Notes: generated by a model not told the origin, from the letters alone. DNA of 64,000 nucleotides from Isochrysis galbana (GCA_018136815.1 CM030941.1:172439-236438); one strand, 5' to 3'. Counted from the stretch's first letter, positions 51,838-63,324 are shown. Program-made: numbers and translations.

Positions 51838-52519
51838 CCGTCTCTCTCTCTCTCTCTCTCTCCCTCCCTCCCTCTCATACTCAGCCTCCTCCTGTTTATT
51901 GAATGAAGATGGGCCTTTTACTTCTGTCTCCAAGGGGTCTCCCCTCTCCCTGCCCTTCTTGACCGCAGACGTGCTCTCTTCTCACGCTCCGTACTCTTAC
52001 GTAAAGAGAGAAAAGGAAGGGAAAGAGAGTAGAGGGAAGGAGAGAGAGAGAGAGAGAGAGAGGGTGGGGGGGGGGGGGGGAGCAATTCCTCAATCAGGAG
52101 CTCGATGCCGGGGGGGGGGACCAAAAACAAAACGACAGGTGGGGGGGCCCAAAAAAAAACGACAGGTGGGGGGCAAAAACAAAACAACATGTGAGGGGGG
52201 GACAAAAAACAAAACAACCAGTGGGGGAGGGGGCCAAAAACAAAAGAACAGGTGGGGGACCAAAAACAAAAGGACAGGTGCGGGAACAAAAACAAAACAA
52301 CAGGTGGGAGGGGCAAAAACAAAACAACAGGTGAGGGGGAGCCAGAGGAAGAAGCTGTGGACGGCGCGTAGAAAGTAGAAAGTCGTCCGTGGCGGTGGCG
52401 CAGAGGCCGGCAGCCTCTCTCCGCTCTCCCTCCCTCTCCCGTTTCTTCTTCCTTTTCGCCTCTTTTCTTCTCTCTTCTCTACCCGCCGGCCTTCCCCCCT
52501 CCTTTCCCCCGTTCTCACC
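51838..52519. promoter_or_regulatory. Divergent intergenic region between the RUN-PX and transporter genes
   Basis: The two genes start back to back about 680 bp apart, so their promoters must lie here. The region holds CT/GA microsatellites (51840-51870 and 52020-52060), the G/A minisatellite at 52112-52345, and a CT-rich leader directly before the transporter ATG. No TATA box is evident. Confidence 0.5.
52112..52345 (+). repeat. G-rich / A-rich minisatellite (~8 units)
   Basis: About eight units of 24-33 bp follow the pattern CAAAAACAAAACRACAGGTG plus a run of 4-8 G. Units differ by small substitutions and G-run length. Each unit pairs a G run with an A-rich block, so several G runs are spaced along one strand and could form G-quadruplexes. 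It lies between two divergent gene starts. Confidence 0.85.
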
Positions 52520-54371
52520 ATGCGGCCCCTCCCCTGGCTCCGCCTCACTCTCTCTCACCTCAACACACTCGCTGTCCCCTTCCTCAGCGCTTCCGACCAG
52601 GAGGACTACGAGCTGCTCCCTCCTCCTCGCCCCCTCTCCCTTCTCCAGCTCATGGCTCTCTCCTTCTTCGCAGTGAGCGGCTCAGGCTTCGGCGTCGAAG
52701 AGCTGATACCACAGGGCGGGCCCGCTCTCTCGCTCCTCTGCTTGCTTCTCGCCGCTGGCGTCTGGTCCGCACCGATGCTCCTCGTGGCGAGTGAGCTCTC
52801 CGTCGCGCTCCCGAGGTCAGGCGGCTACGTCGTGTGGGTGGACCAGGCGCTCGGACCCTTTTGCGCGCTGCTCAACGCAGTTGCCAACCTGTTGGGCAAC
52901 GTGCTCGACTGCTCGCTGTACCCACTGCTGCTCAGCGAGTACGTTGGGGAGGTGGTGCGCGCCAGTGATCCTGAGGGTGCGCGCACGTTACCGGACAGCG
53001 TCCTCGCCGCGCTCCGGCTGATGCTCGTCGGGCTAGCCGCATGGGCCAACGTGCGCGGTGTCGACGTGGTTGGTTCGGCAGCGGGCGTGATGATGCTGGC
53101 GGTCTCGCTGCCCTTCGTGGCGCTCATCGCCGCCGCCGCCGGGCAGCCCCATGCAGACACTTCCGTATGGTTTGAAATGGACACAGCCGACCTGCCGCAC
53201 GGCCGTTCGGGCTGGTTCACCTTTCTCTGCCTCGTGCTGTGGAACAGCTGCGGCTACGATTCCGCAGGAATGGTCGCGGCCGAGGTGAAGGCTCCGCGCT
53301 CCACCTACCCGCCTGCGCTCTGGGGCGCGCTCGCCCTCACCACCGCGCTCTACGTGCTGCCGCTCGCCGCCGCGCTCGCTGTCGCCAGTGACTGGCGCGC
53401 GTGGGAGCCCGGGCAGTATGCGCTACTCGGCGCGCAGTTGGGCGGCGCACCGCTCGAGCTGGCGCTCACTGCCGCCTCGGTCGTCTCGATGGTCGGTGTC
53501 CTCTGCACCCTCCTCTGTACTAGCTCGCGCGCCATTGCCGCCATGGCCAATCTGCGCATGCTGCCGCCGGCACTCGCTAGGCTCCACACACGGCACGGCA
53601 CGCCCGCCACCGCCATCGTCGCCAACGCGCTGCTTGTGGGCACGGCTACGAGCTTCTTCCGCTTCGAGGCGGCGCTGCAGCTCGCGATGGTCTTCTACGC
53701 CGTTAATGTGTGCATGCAGGTTGCAGCCGTCCTCCGTCTGCGGGTGCTCCACCCGCGGCTGCCGCGGCCAAGAGTCGTCGCGCCCGCGCCGCTGCTCGCG
53801 CTGCCCGTTGCCCTCGCGCTGCTGATTACAGCGCTCGCGCCGGTCCGGCTGCTACTCGTTGCGGGGGCGGTGCTCAGCGGGACGGCGGCCGCATATACGC
53901 NNNNNNNNNNNNNNNNNNNNNNNNNNNNNNNNNNNNNNNNNNNNNNNNNNNNNNNNNNNNNNNNNNNNNNNNNNNNNNNNNNNNNNNNNNNNNNNNNNNN
54001 TCCTCTCCTGTGGGAAAGCTGCCGTCAACATCGGCGCAAGCGGTAGTGCGGCGCTCCTCGGTGCACCTGCGCGCCGGCGGCGGCAGGCAGGCGCTTACGA
54101 GCCTGTGCCGGGCGCGAGCCGCTGTGCTGCCGCCGAGATGGTGGCAGCGTTCGAGATGAACGAGATGGAGGCGGAGGCGGACGACCCGCCCCGCCTTATC
54201 GCCGGTACGAATGCGCCACACATTCGCGCCACAGTGGACACGCCCAGCTGCAACCTGCCACCGCTAACCGCGCCATGGCTCACGGTCGCTATGCGTGAGG
54301 AGGCTAGCGAGAATGGGGCGGCGCTAGGCACGCCCGAGGATGACGGGGAGAGCCTGCCTGGCGTTATCTGA
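52520..54371 (+). CDS. APC-superfamily amino acid/polyamine transporter (interrupted by gap)
   Basis: This should be a membrane permease importing amino acids or polyamines. The first 460 residues before the gap contain about 11 hydrophobic helices. Early signatures are SGSGFGVEELIPQGGPALSL, then ELSVALPRSGGYVVWVDQALGPF and DCSLYPLLLSEYV. These follow the pattern of plant PUT/LAT-type APC permeases (SGGPFG.E, GGYVVW...GPF, D.alYP.l...Y). A WNSCGYDSAGMVAAEVKAP segment corresponds to the conserved WN..YWDS...AGEV. After the N run, an acidic, hydrophilic frame continues to TGA 54369 and may be the cytoplasmic tail. Because the gap length is unknown, the frame change across it is not evidence of a break. 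The true exon content in the gap is unseen. Confidence 0.8.
53901..54000. other. Scaffold gap (100 N)
   Basis: Exactly 100 undetermined bases inside the transporter gene. The size is conventional and not measured. Confidence 0.99.
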
Positions 54372-54670
54372 CTCACCATGCCCTTTAGGTTCCTCTCATG
54401 CGATCCGAACGCGCTTGAGCTGTTGTAGTATAATGAGGCGTGCCCTCTTGTCATGGTACTGGACTTAACGGTGAAGCGGGGTTCGCTGCCCGTATTGACC
54501 GTACCAGTAGTGTGGTGTGTGGTGCGCACTGTGGAGAATAATTTTCGTAATCTCACACATGCGTTGCTTCTTTGCTCCGCCACGTCCACTGCCACCTTGG
54601 CCCTGGCCACTTTCCCCCGCAGCATCCCCATGCCCCTGCACGCCTAGCGCCGCTAGCGAGCAGCAAGGCG
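54372..54670. other. Transporter 3' flank
   Basis: A non-coding spacer between the transporter stop and the LTR element. Nothing else was recognised. Confidence 0.4.
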
Positions 54671-54675
54671 GCTGC

Positions 54676-56862
54676 TGTCGCATCCAGAGTATTTTATATA
54701 CTCTAGGCGGATGCGGTGCTTCTATCAATGTGTAGTGTGTGAGAAAATTGAGTGAGTTTTGTTTTTGCCAATGAGTTGCCTCGAAGCTCCACCGCATTGC
54801 ACGCCGCATTTGTTCGTTCGTCCTTACTTGTTTCATTGGTTTGTTTGTGCGATGTCGCGTTAGTTTTAGTTTTCGGAGTTTTCTTGTTGGTGAGTGAGTG
54901 ATGTGGGGTGGTGTCTCGTGGGCCCTCGTCGCGATGTAGCGCGCCCTTTTCCCCCCTCTCTCAAGACTTCTCTTCACTCCATGCCCCTAGCCCCGCTGAG
55001 ACTTGCCACGATCAAGCTTCGGCTTGATTCGATCGTTTGAAGACATCCCTCACTCAATCGCACGGCCTCGCTTGCACTCCGCGCGCGCGCGCCATGCCCA
55101 CACATCCCTCATGTGGTTGCTTGCAGCCCGCTTGTTTGCCCGCATGACACATACGCCCGCTTGCCCAAGGGAGTGAGCTGTGCTCTGGCTCATGGTGCTG
55201 AGGGTGGTTGCCTCACCATTCCTCGCCATTCCCTCGCCTCTCGCCTCGCCTCCGCCTCACCATGTCTCCGCTTCCCACCCGTCTTTCCATCATTCTCCCA
55301 TTTTGTGTCTGCCTGTTGTACTTGAGCGCCTGTTGATCGCTTGAAGTAGTGCTTGTCTAGGTGGTTGATTTGGGTAAGTGGCCCGCTCTTGATCTGCCTC
55401 TTGACCTTTGTCTCGATCGCCGCGCGCATGTCGAGGCAGCCATCGTTCTTCGTTCGGCGTTTGTCGGTCTCCATTCACTCTTTCTCTCGATTTGCTCGCT
55501 CCCGTCCCTTTCTGCTTTCTTTCGTTTCCGTTGCTCCGTTTCGATTTCGAGTTCGAGTCCTTTGATATGATATGATGTGCTCTCTGAGGGAGAGCCATCA
55601 CTTGTTTGGCCATGCGCCATGCGCTCATGGTCACCGCGTGGGAGCGGTTTTTCGTCACAAGTTTGTTTGAGGCTTTGATGGTCGTCGCTCGTTGTTTGAT
55701 GTCTGTTCTGATGCGTTCTCGATGGTCTAGATTTTGTCCGAGTTGCTTGGTCTTCGGTCTCCAGTCTTCAAGAGGGTGCAACCTCAGGTTTGGTTGTTTT
55801 TTTCGCAAGTGCCCCCCATGTGGACGGTATAAGTTCTACTTAAAGGACCCCCTTATTACAGTACAAACGTGTAGTTGAGCAAATATCACCCCGTCTCGAT
55901 CGCTCCCAATCACCCCTCTTTCTTGTTTGGCTAAGGCCACCCTCGTTCACTCGATGATTCTCGTTCAGGCTTTGGCCACCCGCGTCCCGCGTCCTCGTTC
56001 TCGATTTCCATTCTTCTCGATTCTCGTTGATTCTCATTTTGATATTGCTCTGACTATGTTGTAATTGAAGTGTGAGGTAGTTGCTCGACGTCTCTTGGCT
56101 CTTAACCACGTTCCGAGTTCTAGTTCTAGGCCAAGCATGAAAATTGTAGGAAGTTTGGGCCGTTGTTTGATTCTTTGGCTTCCTCCATTCATTTGCTTCA
56201 TTCCATTCGTTTCAGTCGTGAGTGTTGATTCGTTTGTTCGAGTGTGATTGTGTGTGTGCCTGCTTCGTCCGGACGTGCACCCCGATTGAGACTTGTCTTC
56301 AAACCTACGCGATCGCGTTTGGTTGAACCCACTGAGAGTGCACGCTCTTTGGGGGCTGAGACAAGGGGTCACACACTTTCATTCACTTTCAGTCGTCAGT
56401 CGTGTTTGTTTCGCTGTTTTGGCTTTTGTTCGTTCATTCATGCTTGTTTTGGGCTTGATCACCCCATGACTCGCGTGGACGCTCGACTTAAGTCGGGGGG
56501 TGTCGCATCCAGAGTATTTTATATAATACTCTAGGCGGATGCGGTGCTTCTATCAATGTGTAGTGTGTGAGAAAATTGAGTGAGTTTTGTTTTTGCCAAC
56601 GAGTTGCCTCGAAGCTCCACCGCATTGCACGCCGCATTTGTTCGTTCGTCCTTACTTGTTTCATTGGTTTGTTTGTGCGATGTCGCGTTAGTTTTAGTTT
56701 TCGGAGTTTTCTTGTTGGTGAGTGAGTGATGTGGGGTGGTGTCTCGTGGGCCCTCGTCGCGATGTAGCGCGCCCTTTCCCCCCCTCTCTCAAGACTTCTC
56801 TTCACTCCATGCCCCTAGCCCCGCTGAGACTTGCCACGATCAAGCTTCGGCTTGATTCGACA
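54676..56862 (+). mobile_element. Complete non-autonomous LTR retrotransposon (LARD/TRIM-like) with 5-bp TSD
   Basis: Two nearly identical LTRs (54676-55032 and 56501-56862) begin TGTCGCATCCAGAG. They differ by a 3-bp ATA indel, a few substitutions, and the last two bases, TC versus CA. The pentamer GCTGC flanks both ends (54671-54675 and 56863-56867), as expected for Ty3-type integration. The right LTR is preceded by TTAAGTCGGGGGG, the polypurine tract used by the chromovirus at 26441. The 1.47-kb interior has no gag or pol motif, so it must depend on enzymes supplied in trans. Confidence 0.88.
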
Positions 56863-56867
56863 GCTGC

Positions 56868-57239
56868 CCACCGGCGCTCCACCGTGTAAGTGTAAGCTAG
56901 GTTGGGAGCGGCGAGCACCTGCGACGAGAACGAGGGCGAGCGCGGGGGAACGAGGGCAACGAGGGACCAGGGCTAGAGCAAAACCCCAAGCACGGGCGTG
57001 CAAGAACGAGGCGGGGCAGGCTACAAAGGGGCGCGAGAACAGGGCCTGATCGGCCACAAAGGGGCGCACGCAGGCAAGGAGCAACAGGCGAGCGAGTTAC
57101 GAGTAAAGAATCAACGAGTAACGAGTAACGAGTAAAACCGGTATCCGGAACACAACCGAGCGCGAAAGGCACAAGGTGAGCCCCTTATCGACATGTTCAA
57201 TGAGTCTCGCATCGACAAGGTGCACCCAGGCACCAATAT
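56868..57239. other. Purine-leaning spacer with ACGAGTA repeats
   Basis: No gene. ACGAGTA is repeated in tandem near 57093-57134, and GAACGAGG occurs several times upstream. Confidence 0.35.
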
Positions 57240-57390
57240 CTGCAAACCTGGGCTTGAGACTATGGGGAATCCAAATCTGCGTGTCTTGTGCGTCAGTAGT
57301 AACACGGGGAACTGTTCAACTGTGATTGTGGGCGCGTACCTTAAACGAATATTCATGCCTATAGCCTTGCAGATGGGCAAGAATACAACA
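57240..57390 (-). mobile_element. Diverged chromovirus LTR end fragment
   Basis: Reversed, it begins TGTTGTATTC (from 57390) and follows the first ~150 bases of the LTR with many substitutions. It is an old, truncated relic, showing that this LTR family has been present for a long time. Confidence 0.75.
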
Positions 57391-57957
57391 TACAACATAA
57401 TGTCATATAATGTCAACATAATAACCCCCCCCCCAAATGAACGCGCGTATTTTTATTCCACCTACTTCTACTTGTAGTGGTAGTGGCACTAACGCTCAGA
57501 TGTGTATATGAATCCGCGACGTGAAGCCCGCGCATATAGATGAATACGCCAATGTCAGTAGCTAAGTAAGCTGTAAGGTCCTTCACTCACATACTCACAC
57601 ACTAAGCACGCGGATTCGCATTACCTCTAGTCTAGCTTGCTGAAACTTTCCACTCTCGCTCCTTCAGAACACAGCCGCTGCAATTGAGAGAAAAACAGAG
57701 GACGAGGACGGCGAGAGCTAGAGGGGTGCGTCAACGAGAGGTCGATAGAGCTCGACAGACCACAAGAAAGTAACCAAGAACCATCAATTTCCACCCCTCT
57801 CGCATGCCCACCTTGTAACATGTGTAGTGCAGAGTGGTGGGCGCACCCGCGGGACGGCGCCTCCTCAGCGGAATGAAGCCCCACACGCCCTGTCGCTGCG
57901 CGCTATACGCGCTTGAGCCCTCTTTCCTTCGGCATCTATCTACCGCAGCACGGCCAT
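57391..57957. other. Intergenic DNA and likely 3' UTR of the THOC5-like gene
   Basis: It includes a C run, a short AT-rich patch and a copy of CTAACGCTCAGATGT related to the repeat at 4031. No coding signal was found. Confidence 0.4.
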
Positions 57958-59712
57958 TCATTTGGACACCTGGTTGAGCCAAGCGCACAGCGCTGCGAGC
58001 ACCTCGGCAAAGGAGTGCACCTCCCTGCCATCGCCGAGCGGCGGGCCGATGCCGCCCATCCACTGCGCCCATCGAAAAGGCATGGCCTGGCCCATCGCCT
58101 CCACTCCGGCGGCGGACGATTCGGCCCCGACGCCGTCGGTTGCCTGCTCTTGCCCACCTGGTCCTTGTGCGAGGAGTAGGCAGCGCTCGTCGGGCAATCC
58201 ACGGGCGTCATCATCTACGGTGAGGGCATGGGGGGCGGTTGCATCGTAACAGGCTGGCTGGCATTCGGCTAGAGCAACGCGGAGCAGGCGAGCTCGCAGC
58301 GCATCACATGCGCGCGTCGCGCCCAAGGGAAGGCCAAGCCACCTGGGAAGAGGGTGCGCAGGCGTTGCTCCATCTTTGGCGGCAAGGGCATGCCGCGCGG
58401 GCCAAGAGCAGTGACGCCGATCATATGCGGGCCCGCGTGATACGAGAAAGACAGTGCGCAGCCGTCGCCGGGCGCGCGTAGCGTCACGCCGAGCGGTTCA
58501 GGCGCGAAAAGGCTCGCGTCCTTGGGCGCGAGCAAGTCGTCGATGGTGAGCGTGGGTAGCGGGGCGGCGGGTGCTTCCTCACAGCCGGTGGCCCAGGCCG
58601 AAAGCAGCGCGACTGCCGCTCGCCACAGGCAGAAGAGCGGGTCGGGCAGCGCGGCGGCGCGCTCGGCTCCGCAGGCTGGTTCGTGCGGCGGTGGCGCTGT
58701 CAGCTCCGTCTTGAGGCCTTGCGCAGCGAAGAGGATGGCGTCGAGCTGGGTGCGCGAAGCGGCGGCAAGCGCGCGCTGCGCAGCTGTGGTGCCCACTCTT
58801 CTCCGCTTCTCCGCCTGCACCTCCTCGCGCTGGGCGCCCAGCCGGATCCTCTCATCATGCTCAACAACAAGCCGCTGCAGCATCTCGCCGTGCGGCTCCC
58901 TCGCCGGCGGTGCGCCGTTTCGTGCAGCAATGGCGGCGGCCTCGGAGGCAGAGACGAGTCCATCGGGCAGGCGCAACGTCTCTGCCTCGCGCCGTGCCTC
59001 CGCAATCCCCTGCGCCGCACGCGCGCGAGCGTACTGCAGACAGCGCACCTGTAGGCAAAGGAAGGCGTGAGGGAAGAGTTCAACGAGCGGACAGGGCAAA
59101 GGATTGCTCGAAAGCTCCTCTCCCTCATGCTCGATGGGCTGCACGAACATGAAGGATTGGTGCTTCCCCATGGCCCGAACGGATGGCCGGAATACCCCCG
59201 CGCTGATGGCGGAGAGGGGAACGTGTGGCCGCGAGAGAGAGGCTGGAAGGGGGGCGGTCTGCTCAAATACCTCTCTCGCTCAGCCGCTCTCCCTCCCTTC
59301 CCCCTGCCCTTTCCCCTCCTCCCCTACACTGCTCCCCTCCACCCCCAATCACGCCCCTCCCCTCCCAGCCCCAATCGATGGAGCAGCCCCTGACCGCTCG
59401 GCCACTCTCTCCCCGTCACCCTGCCCTTTCGCCTCCTCCCCTGAGCTCCCTCCTCCCCCTTCCCCCCCCCAAGGCCCCTCCCCTCTCAGTCCCAATCGGC
59501 AGATCCCCTGACTGCACCTCTTCCTCCGCCGCCTCAACTCTCTCTCTCTCTTCCCGGTGAGGGACGGCGGCAGCGAGCGCGGCGTCGGTCTGCTCGGCAC
59601 GCAACGCGATCAGATGCACCGCTCCCCGAGGGAGGAGCGTGCCCGTCTCCTCTCCACTCGCCTTGGCCTCCATCAGCTCGGAGAGGAAGGAGCGGAATGC
59701 GGCCGCCGCCAT
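57958..59712 (-). CDS. THOC5-like subunit of the THO/TREX complex (3 exons)
   Basis: THOC5 is a nuclear THO-complex component that couples transcription to mRNA export. The model on the minus strand is exons 59712-59518, 59048-58343 and 58214-57958, giving 385 residues. Splicing joins VEAAEEE|VRCLQYARARAAQG and TLFP|DDDARGLPD. This gives the family's N-terminal coiled coil, a VSASEAA segment, a basic helix, LDAILFAAQGLKTEL, LPDPLFCLWRAAVALLSAW, and the LGVTLRAP ... LSFSYHAG strand pair. It ends with LRTLFP-D-LP and MPFRWAQWMGG. The family equivalents that support the call are LFPGD.G..LP and RW.QWLAG. Introns are 469 and 128 bp, GT-AG. The protein is much shorter than animal or plant THOC5, so the C-terminal half may be reduced. 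Assignment is by motif order and not by a profile search. Confidence 0.68.
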
Positions 59713-60188
59713 AGGGCCACACAGAGGCGAGAAGGGGGGGGGTCCTGAGTTGTATAGTAAAGTAGAACCCAAGGCGATAGGATGTACTTCCTCTCTCGTG
59801 GCACGTCGTGGATGGGGTGTGAGTTGTTAGGGCGGTCTAACATGGTTTTTTTTGATTAGGGGTGAGAAAATGACCATCTCACGAGTGAGGAAATTTGAGG
59901 GGTTTTTTTCAGTAGAAAGTTCCCAATACACAATACACCCAACCAACACATACACAAACGCAGGACCCATTATTAGTATTAGTAATGGTGTAACACTATA
60001 AGTATAAGGGGGGGGGCTGAGCTACTCTCGGGAGTTTTTTTTTCGCGTTTCAAGTGAATCTCAGAACTACGGTGGCGGCCGCCCCGGTCGGAGGGCTGCC
60101 GAGGCTGCCGGTCACCTCGGAGGCCACATCAGCAAGCCTCATGCCACGCTCAGGTGTGCGCCGCGCTCCCACACCCCCTGGGAGTCCT
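59713..60188. other. Intergenic DNA
   Basis: 5' flank of the THOC5-like gene and DNA outside the hAT element, with G and T runs and no gene. The target-site octamer GGAGTCCT at 60181-60188 belongs to the hAT insertion. Confidence 0.45.
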
Positions 60189-63079
60189 CCTAGGTGGGAA
60201 ACACAGCCAGAAGGTTTCCAAACACAGCAAAAACAGGCTGTTTTTGGCTTTCATAGAAACACAGCCAAAAACAGTCCAAAAAACATTGATACCGGTGGGG
60301 GGGCCTCCCCCTGCGCCACTTGCGCGACGCTGCGACGCTCCTCCCTCTTCTCCGGCTGCGCGCTCCCGCTCCCCCCCCTCCTCCCTCTCCTCAATCCCCA
60401 TGTTCAACCCTAACCCCGACCGTGCCTCGCGCGCGCGAGGCGCGCGCAATGAGGAGGAGGAGGACGCAGCCAATCGTGCCGAGGCGCCTCGGCAGCTGCC
60501 CGCCGCACCGCGCCTCCAGTGGGCGGCGCTCCTAGATGGAGCGCGAGGCCATGGGCAAAGGGCAGACGCACGACAAGACCAAGACCAAGACGAGGAGGAG
60601 CAGGAGGAGCAAGTGCCTGCGCGTTCGCGCGGCAGGGAGGCGCCAGGCATCTTTGGCGTGTTGCCAACGCGTGCAACAGGACTGAGCCAGCCCTTGCTGC
60701 AGGGAGCGCGCAAGCGCTCGCTTGCTGCGAGGCGCTCCGATCCAGTTTGGGCGTGCGTGCTCATTGTCGAAGAGGAAGATCCCAACCACCCTATGTGGCG
60801 GTGCATCGGCTGCGGGGTGCAGCGGCGCGGCAGCGCAACAAGGGTTGCCGACCATGTGCTGGGTCGCAACCAGTCTGCACGGTGCCCGGCAGATGATTCG
60901 TCTTTCTTGGCGCTGGTTGAGAAGGTGCGCGCCAATGAGGATGACAAGGGAGCGAGGAAGCGGAAGAAGGTGGCTGTGAGGGAGGTGGACCAGGCGGCAG
61001 CGGCGGCGCTCGCAGCCGGCCAGTCTTGGAGTGTGCCTTTAGCACGGGGGAGGGGAGGGGGAGGGCAGGGGCAGGGTGTGCTTCAGTTCGATGCGGCGTC
61101 GAAGCAATTGTGTGATGGTGCGATTGCGGAAATGTTTTATGCTTGTAACATCCCGGCGGCTGTGGCAGACCACCCAAAGTTCAAGGCTATGGTAGCGGCG
61201 CTGAAAATGGCACATCCGTCGTACAAGGGCCCAAATCGGAAGAGTCTATTGGGCCCATTGCTCACTGATACCGTCGAGAGGTTGCAACGCGAGATAGAGC
61301 CTTTGCGGCAGTTGCTGTTCAGCAAAGGCTGCTCAATACTCTCAGATGGGTGGGATAACGTCAAGAAGGACCATCTCATCAATTTCTTGTACGGCAATCC
61401 CGGCTGCATGCTGTTTGATGGCACCGTCAAGGTGAAGAGTGATGACACAGAAAATGCTGAGTTTGTGGCGGAGTTGCTTCGTCAGCGTATCGAGCGGCAT
61501 GGTCGTTTGTGCTTCGTCCAAGTGGTGACCGACACTTGTAGCACGATGAAGGCAGCTTGGAAAATTTTGGAAAGGCATTACAAATGGCTCACGCCGACGT
61601 GCTGCGGGACTCATGTGGTGAGTCTTGAGCTCAAAGACTTTGCCAAAGTTGATGAAGTGGCAGCCGTCATTGCAAAGGTCGGCATTGTCTTATCTCTCTT
61701 TTGGGGCCGCACCAGGTGGCCGCGAATGAAGCTGAGGGAGATGATTGCAGCAAATCATGGGTCAAACTTTGGGTTGTATCGCGCAAAGCAAACTCGATTT
61801 GCGGGGAAATACCGAGAGATGTCCCGAATGTTGCGTGTGAAGACTGAGCTTCATTCAACAAGTGGTTGTCACGATGGAGTATTCGGCGCATAAGTTCTCG
61901 TCCCGGGGACATTCTCTCACTGCGGATGATGAGGAGGCCCTTGATGTAGAGATAGGGAGGAAGGTAAAAGCAATTGTGCTTGATGAGGAGGGTTTTTGGA
62001 AACCTCTCACAACGGTTCTCCATGTGGCCATGCCTCTCGTCAAGCTTCTCCGTTTGCTGGACAGCAACACTTTTTGCATGGGCAAGGTGTATGACCGCAT
62101 GTTCACAATTGGGCAACGGATCGAATCAATGCAAGGTAAGGTCCCATGGTGCAAGGACTTGGCAAAAATTCACGCCGAACGCTGGGAGTATCTACACTCG
62201 CCAATGCACGCTGCGGCATATGCTTTGGATCCTCAATTCATGAACACGGTGGGTGATTTGGATGAGGCCACCACGGATGGTCTGCACGTCATTTTTGACC
62301 GCTTGTGTTTGCGCGATGCAATCCTGGCCGCTGCCAACCAAGACGAGGCTTGGCAGAAATATACCTATTCGACTCCCGAGGTGGTTCAACGAGTGGCACA
62401 AGTTGAGCGAGAATTTGTCGTCTTCCAAAGTTGCCAAGGCGCCTTCTCTCGACCATCTGCACTCGAAAACGCGAAGGAGATGGAGCCATCTCAATGGTGG
62501 ACCATCTATGGCAAGCATGTTCCGTTGCTTGCTTCTTTGGCGCAACATGTCCTTTCACAACCAGCAGCTGCGTCTGCTGCTGAACGCAATTGGTCAGTGT
62601 ACGGACAGATTCACACTCAACATCGGTCGAGTATGAGCCATCATGTTGCGGACAAGCTTGTCTATTGTCACGAAACTATGCATGTGCAGATGCGCGTGCA
62701 AAGCGCTCAATGGTCTCCCGATGTTGCAAAGTGGGACAGCGACGACGACAGTGACGGCGAAGACGATTGGCTTGCTGATGAGTCTGTTATTCCAAGTGAG
62801 GAGATGGTCCGTCAGCTACTTGTCTAACGTCTAACTAAGTACTAAGTAAGGGTATTGATTGTTGATTGGGAAGAGCAAGTGACAAGTGAGCCATGAATAT
62901 TAATTGATACGTGCGCGCACACACGCACACATGCACCCGCCACCGCGCACGGCGCTGTCACGAGTGGGCGCACCCCCGTACAAACACGGTACCTAAAACG
63001 GAGGGGATTTGAAACACGGTAAAAACAGGCTGTTTTTGGCCTCCGTAGAAACACGGCAAACACGGGTTTCCCACCTAGG
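60189..63079 (+). mobile_element. Nearly intact hAT transposon with TIRs and 8-bp TSD
   Basis: The element has perfect 14-bp inverted ends, CCTAGGTGGGAAAC (60189-60202 and, reversed, 63066-63079). Identical octamers GGAGTCCT flank it at 60181-60188 and 63080-63087. Copies of AAACACRG are clustered inside both ends (for example 60200, 60219 and 60254 at the left; 62981, 63012 and 63049 at the right). These are likely transposase-binding repeats. The single gene inside encodes a hAT transposase. The exact TSD suggests a fairly recent insertion. Confidence 0.92.
60400..62827 (+). pseudogene. hAT transposase with one frameshift
   Basis: The enzyme would cut and paste the element via its TIRs. 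From ATG 60400 the frame has an Arg/Glu-rich N-terminus, then a BED-like zinc finger (WRCIGCGVQRR ... VADHVLGR) and a DUF659-like region (IAEMFYACNIPAAVADHPKF). The RNase H-fold catalytic core follows: SILSDGWDN with the first Asp and VVTDTCSTMKAAWKIL with the second. At about 61850-61862 it must shift to another frame (QVVVTMEYSAHKF) to continue. The second frame runs to 62827 with the C-terminal dimerisation region (ASAAERNWSVYGQIHTQHR). The overlap is about 30 bases and no intron fits. This is one base change away from a full-length product, so it is either a young pseudogene or a sequencing error. Confidence 0.85.
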
Positions 63080-63087
63080 GGAGTCCT

Positions 63088-63324
63088 GCGGCCGTTCCTC
63101 CTTGCACCTGGCGGGCCCACACGCCTCTGGGGGGTTGGTTCGCGCATGCGCGCTCGCACCCCGCGGGGGGGGGGGGGGGGAGCCAGCCCGTGCTCCACAG
63201 CGCGAATTTTGTATATGCACAGACAGCCATACACATACTTGCCCATATCTCACAAACCCGCATGCACCAGCCTAACACCCCATCTATTCTCTGACTCGAG
63301 CTACGCCTCCTTTTGCACACGCAG
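63088..63324. other. DNA flanking the hAT insertion, possibly intronic
   Basis: Contains a G run near 63166-63180. It ends in a pyrimidine-rich stretch and CACACGCAG, a good 3' splice site before the exon-like segment at 63325. Confidence 0.35.
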
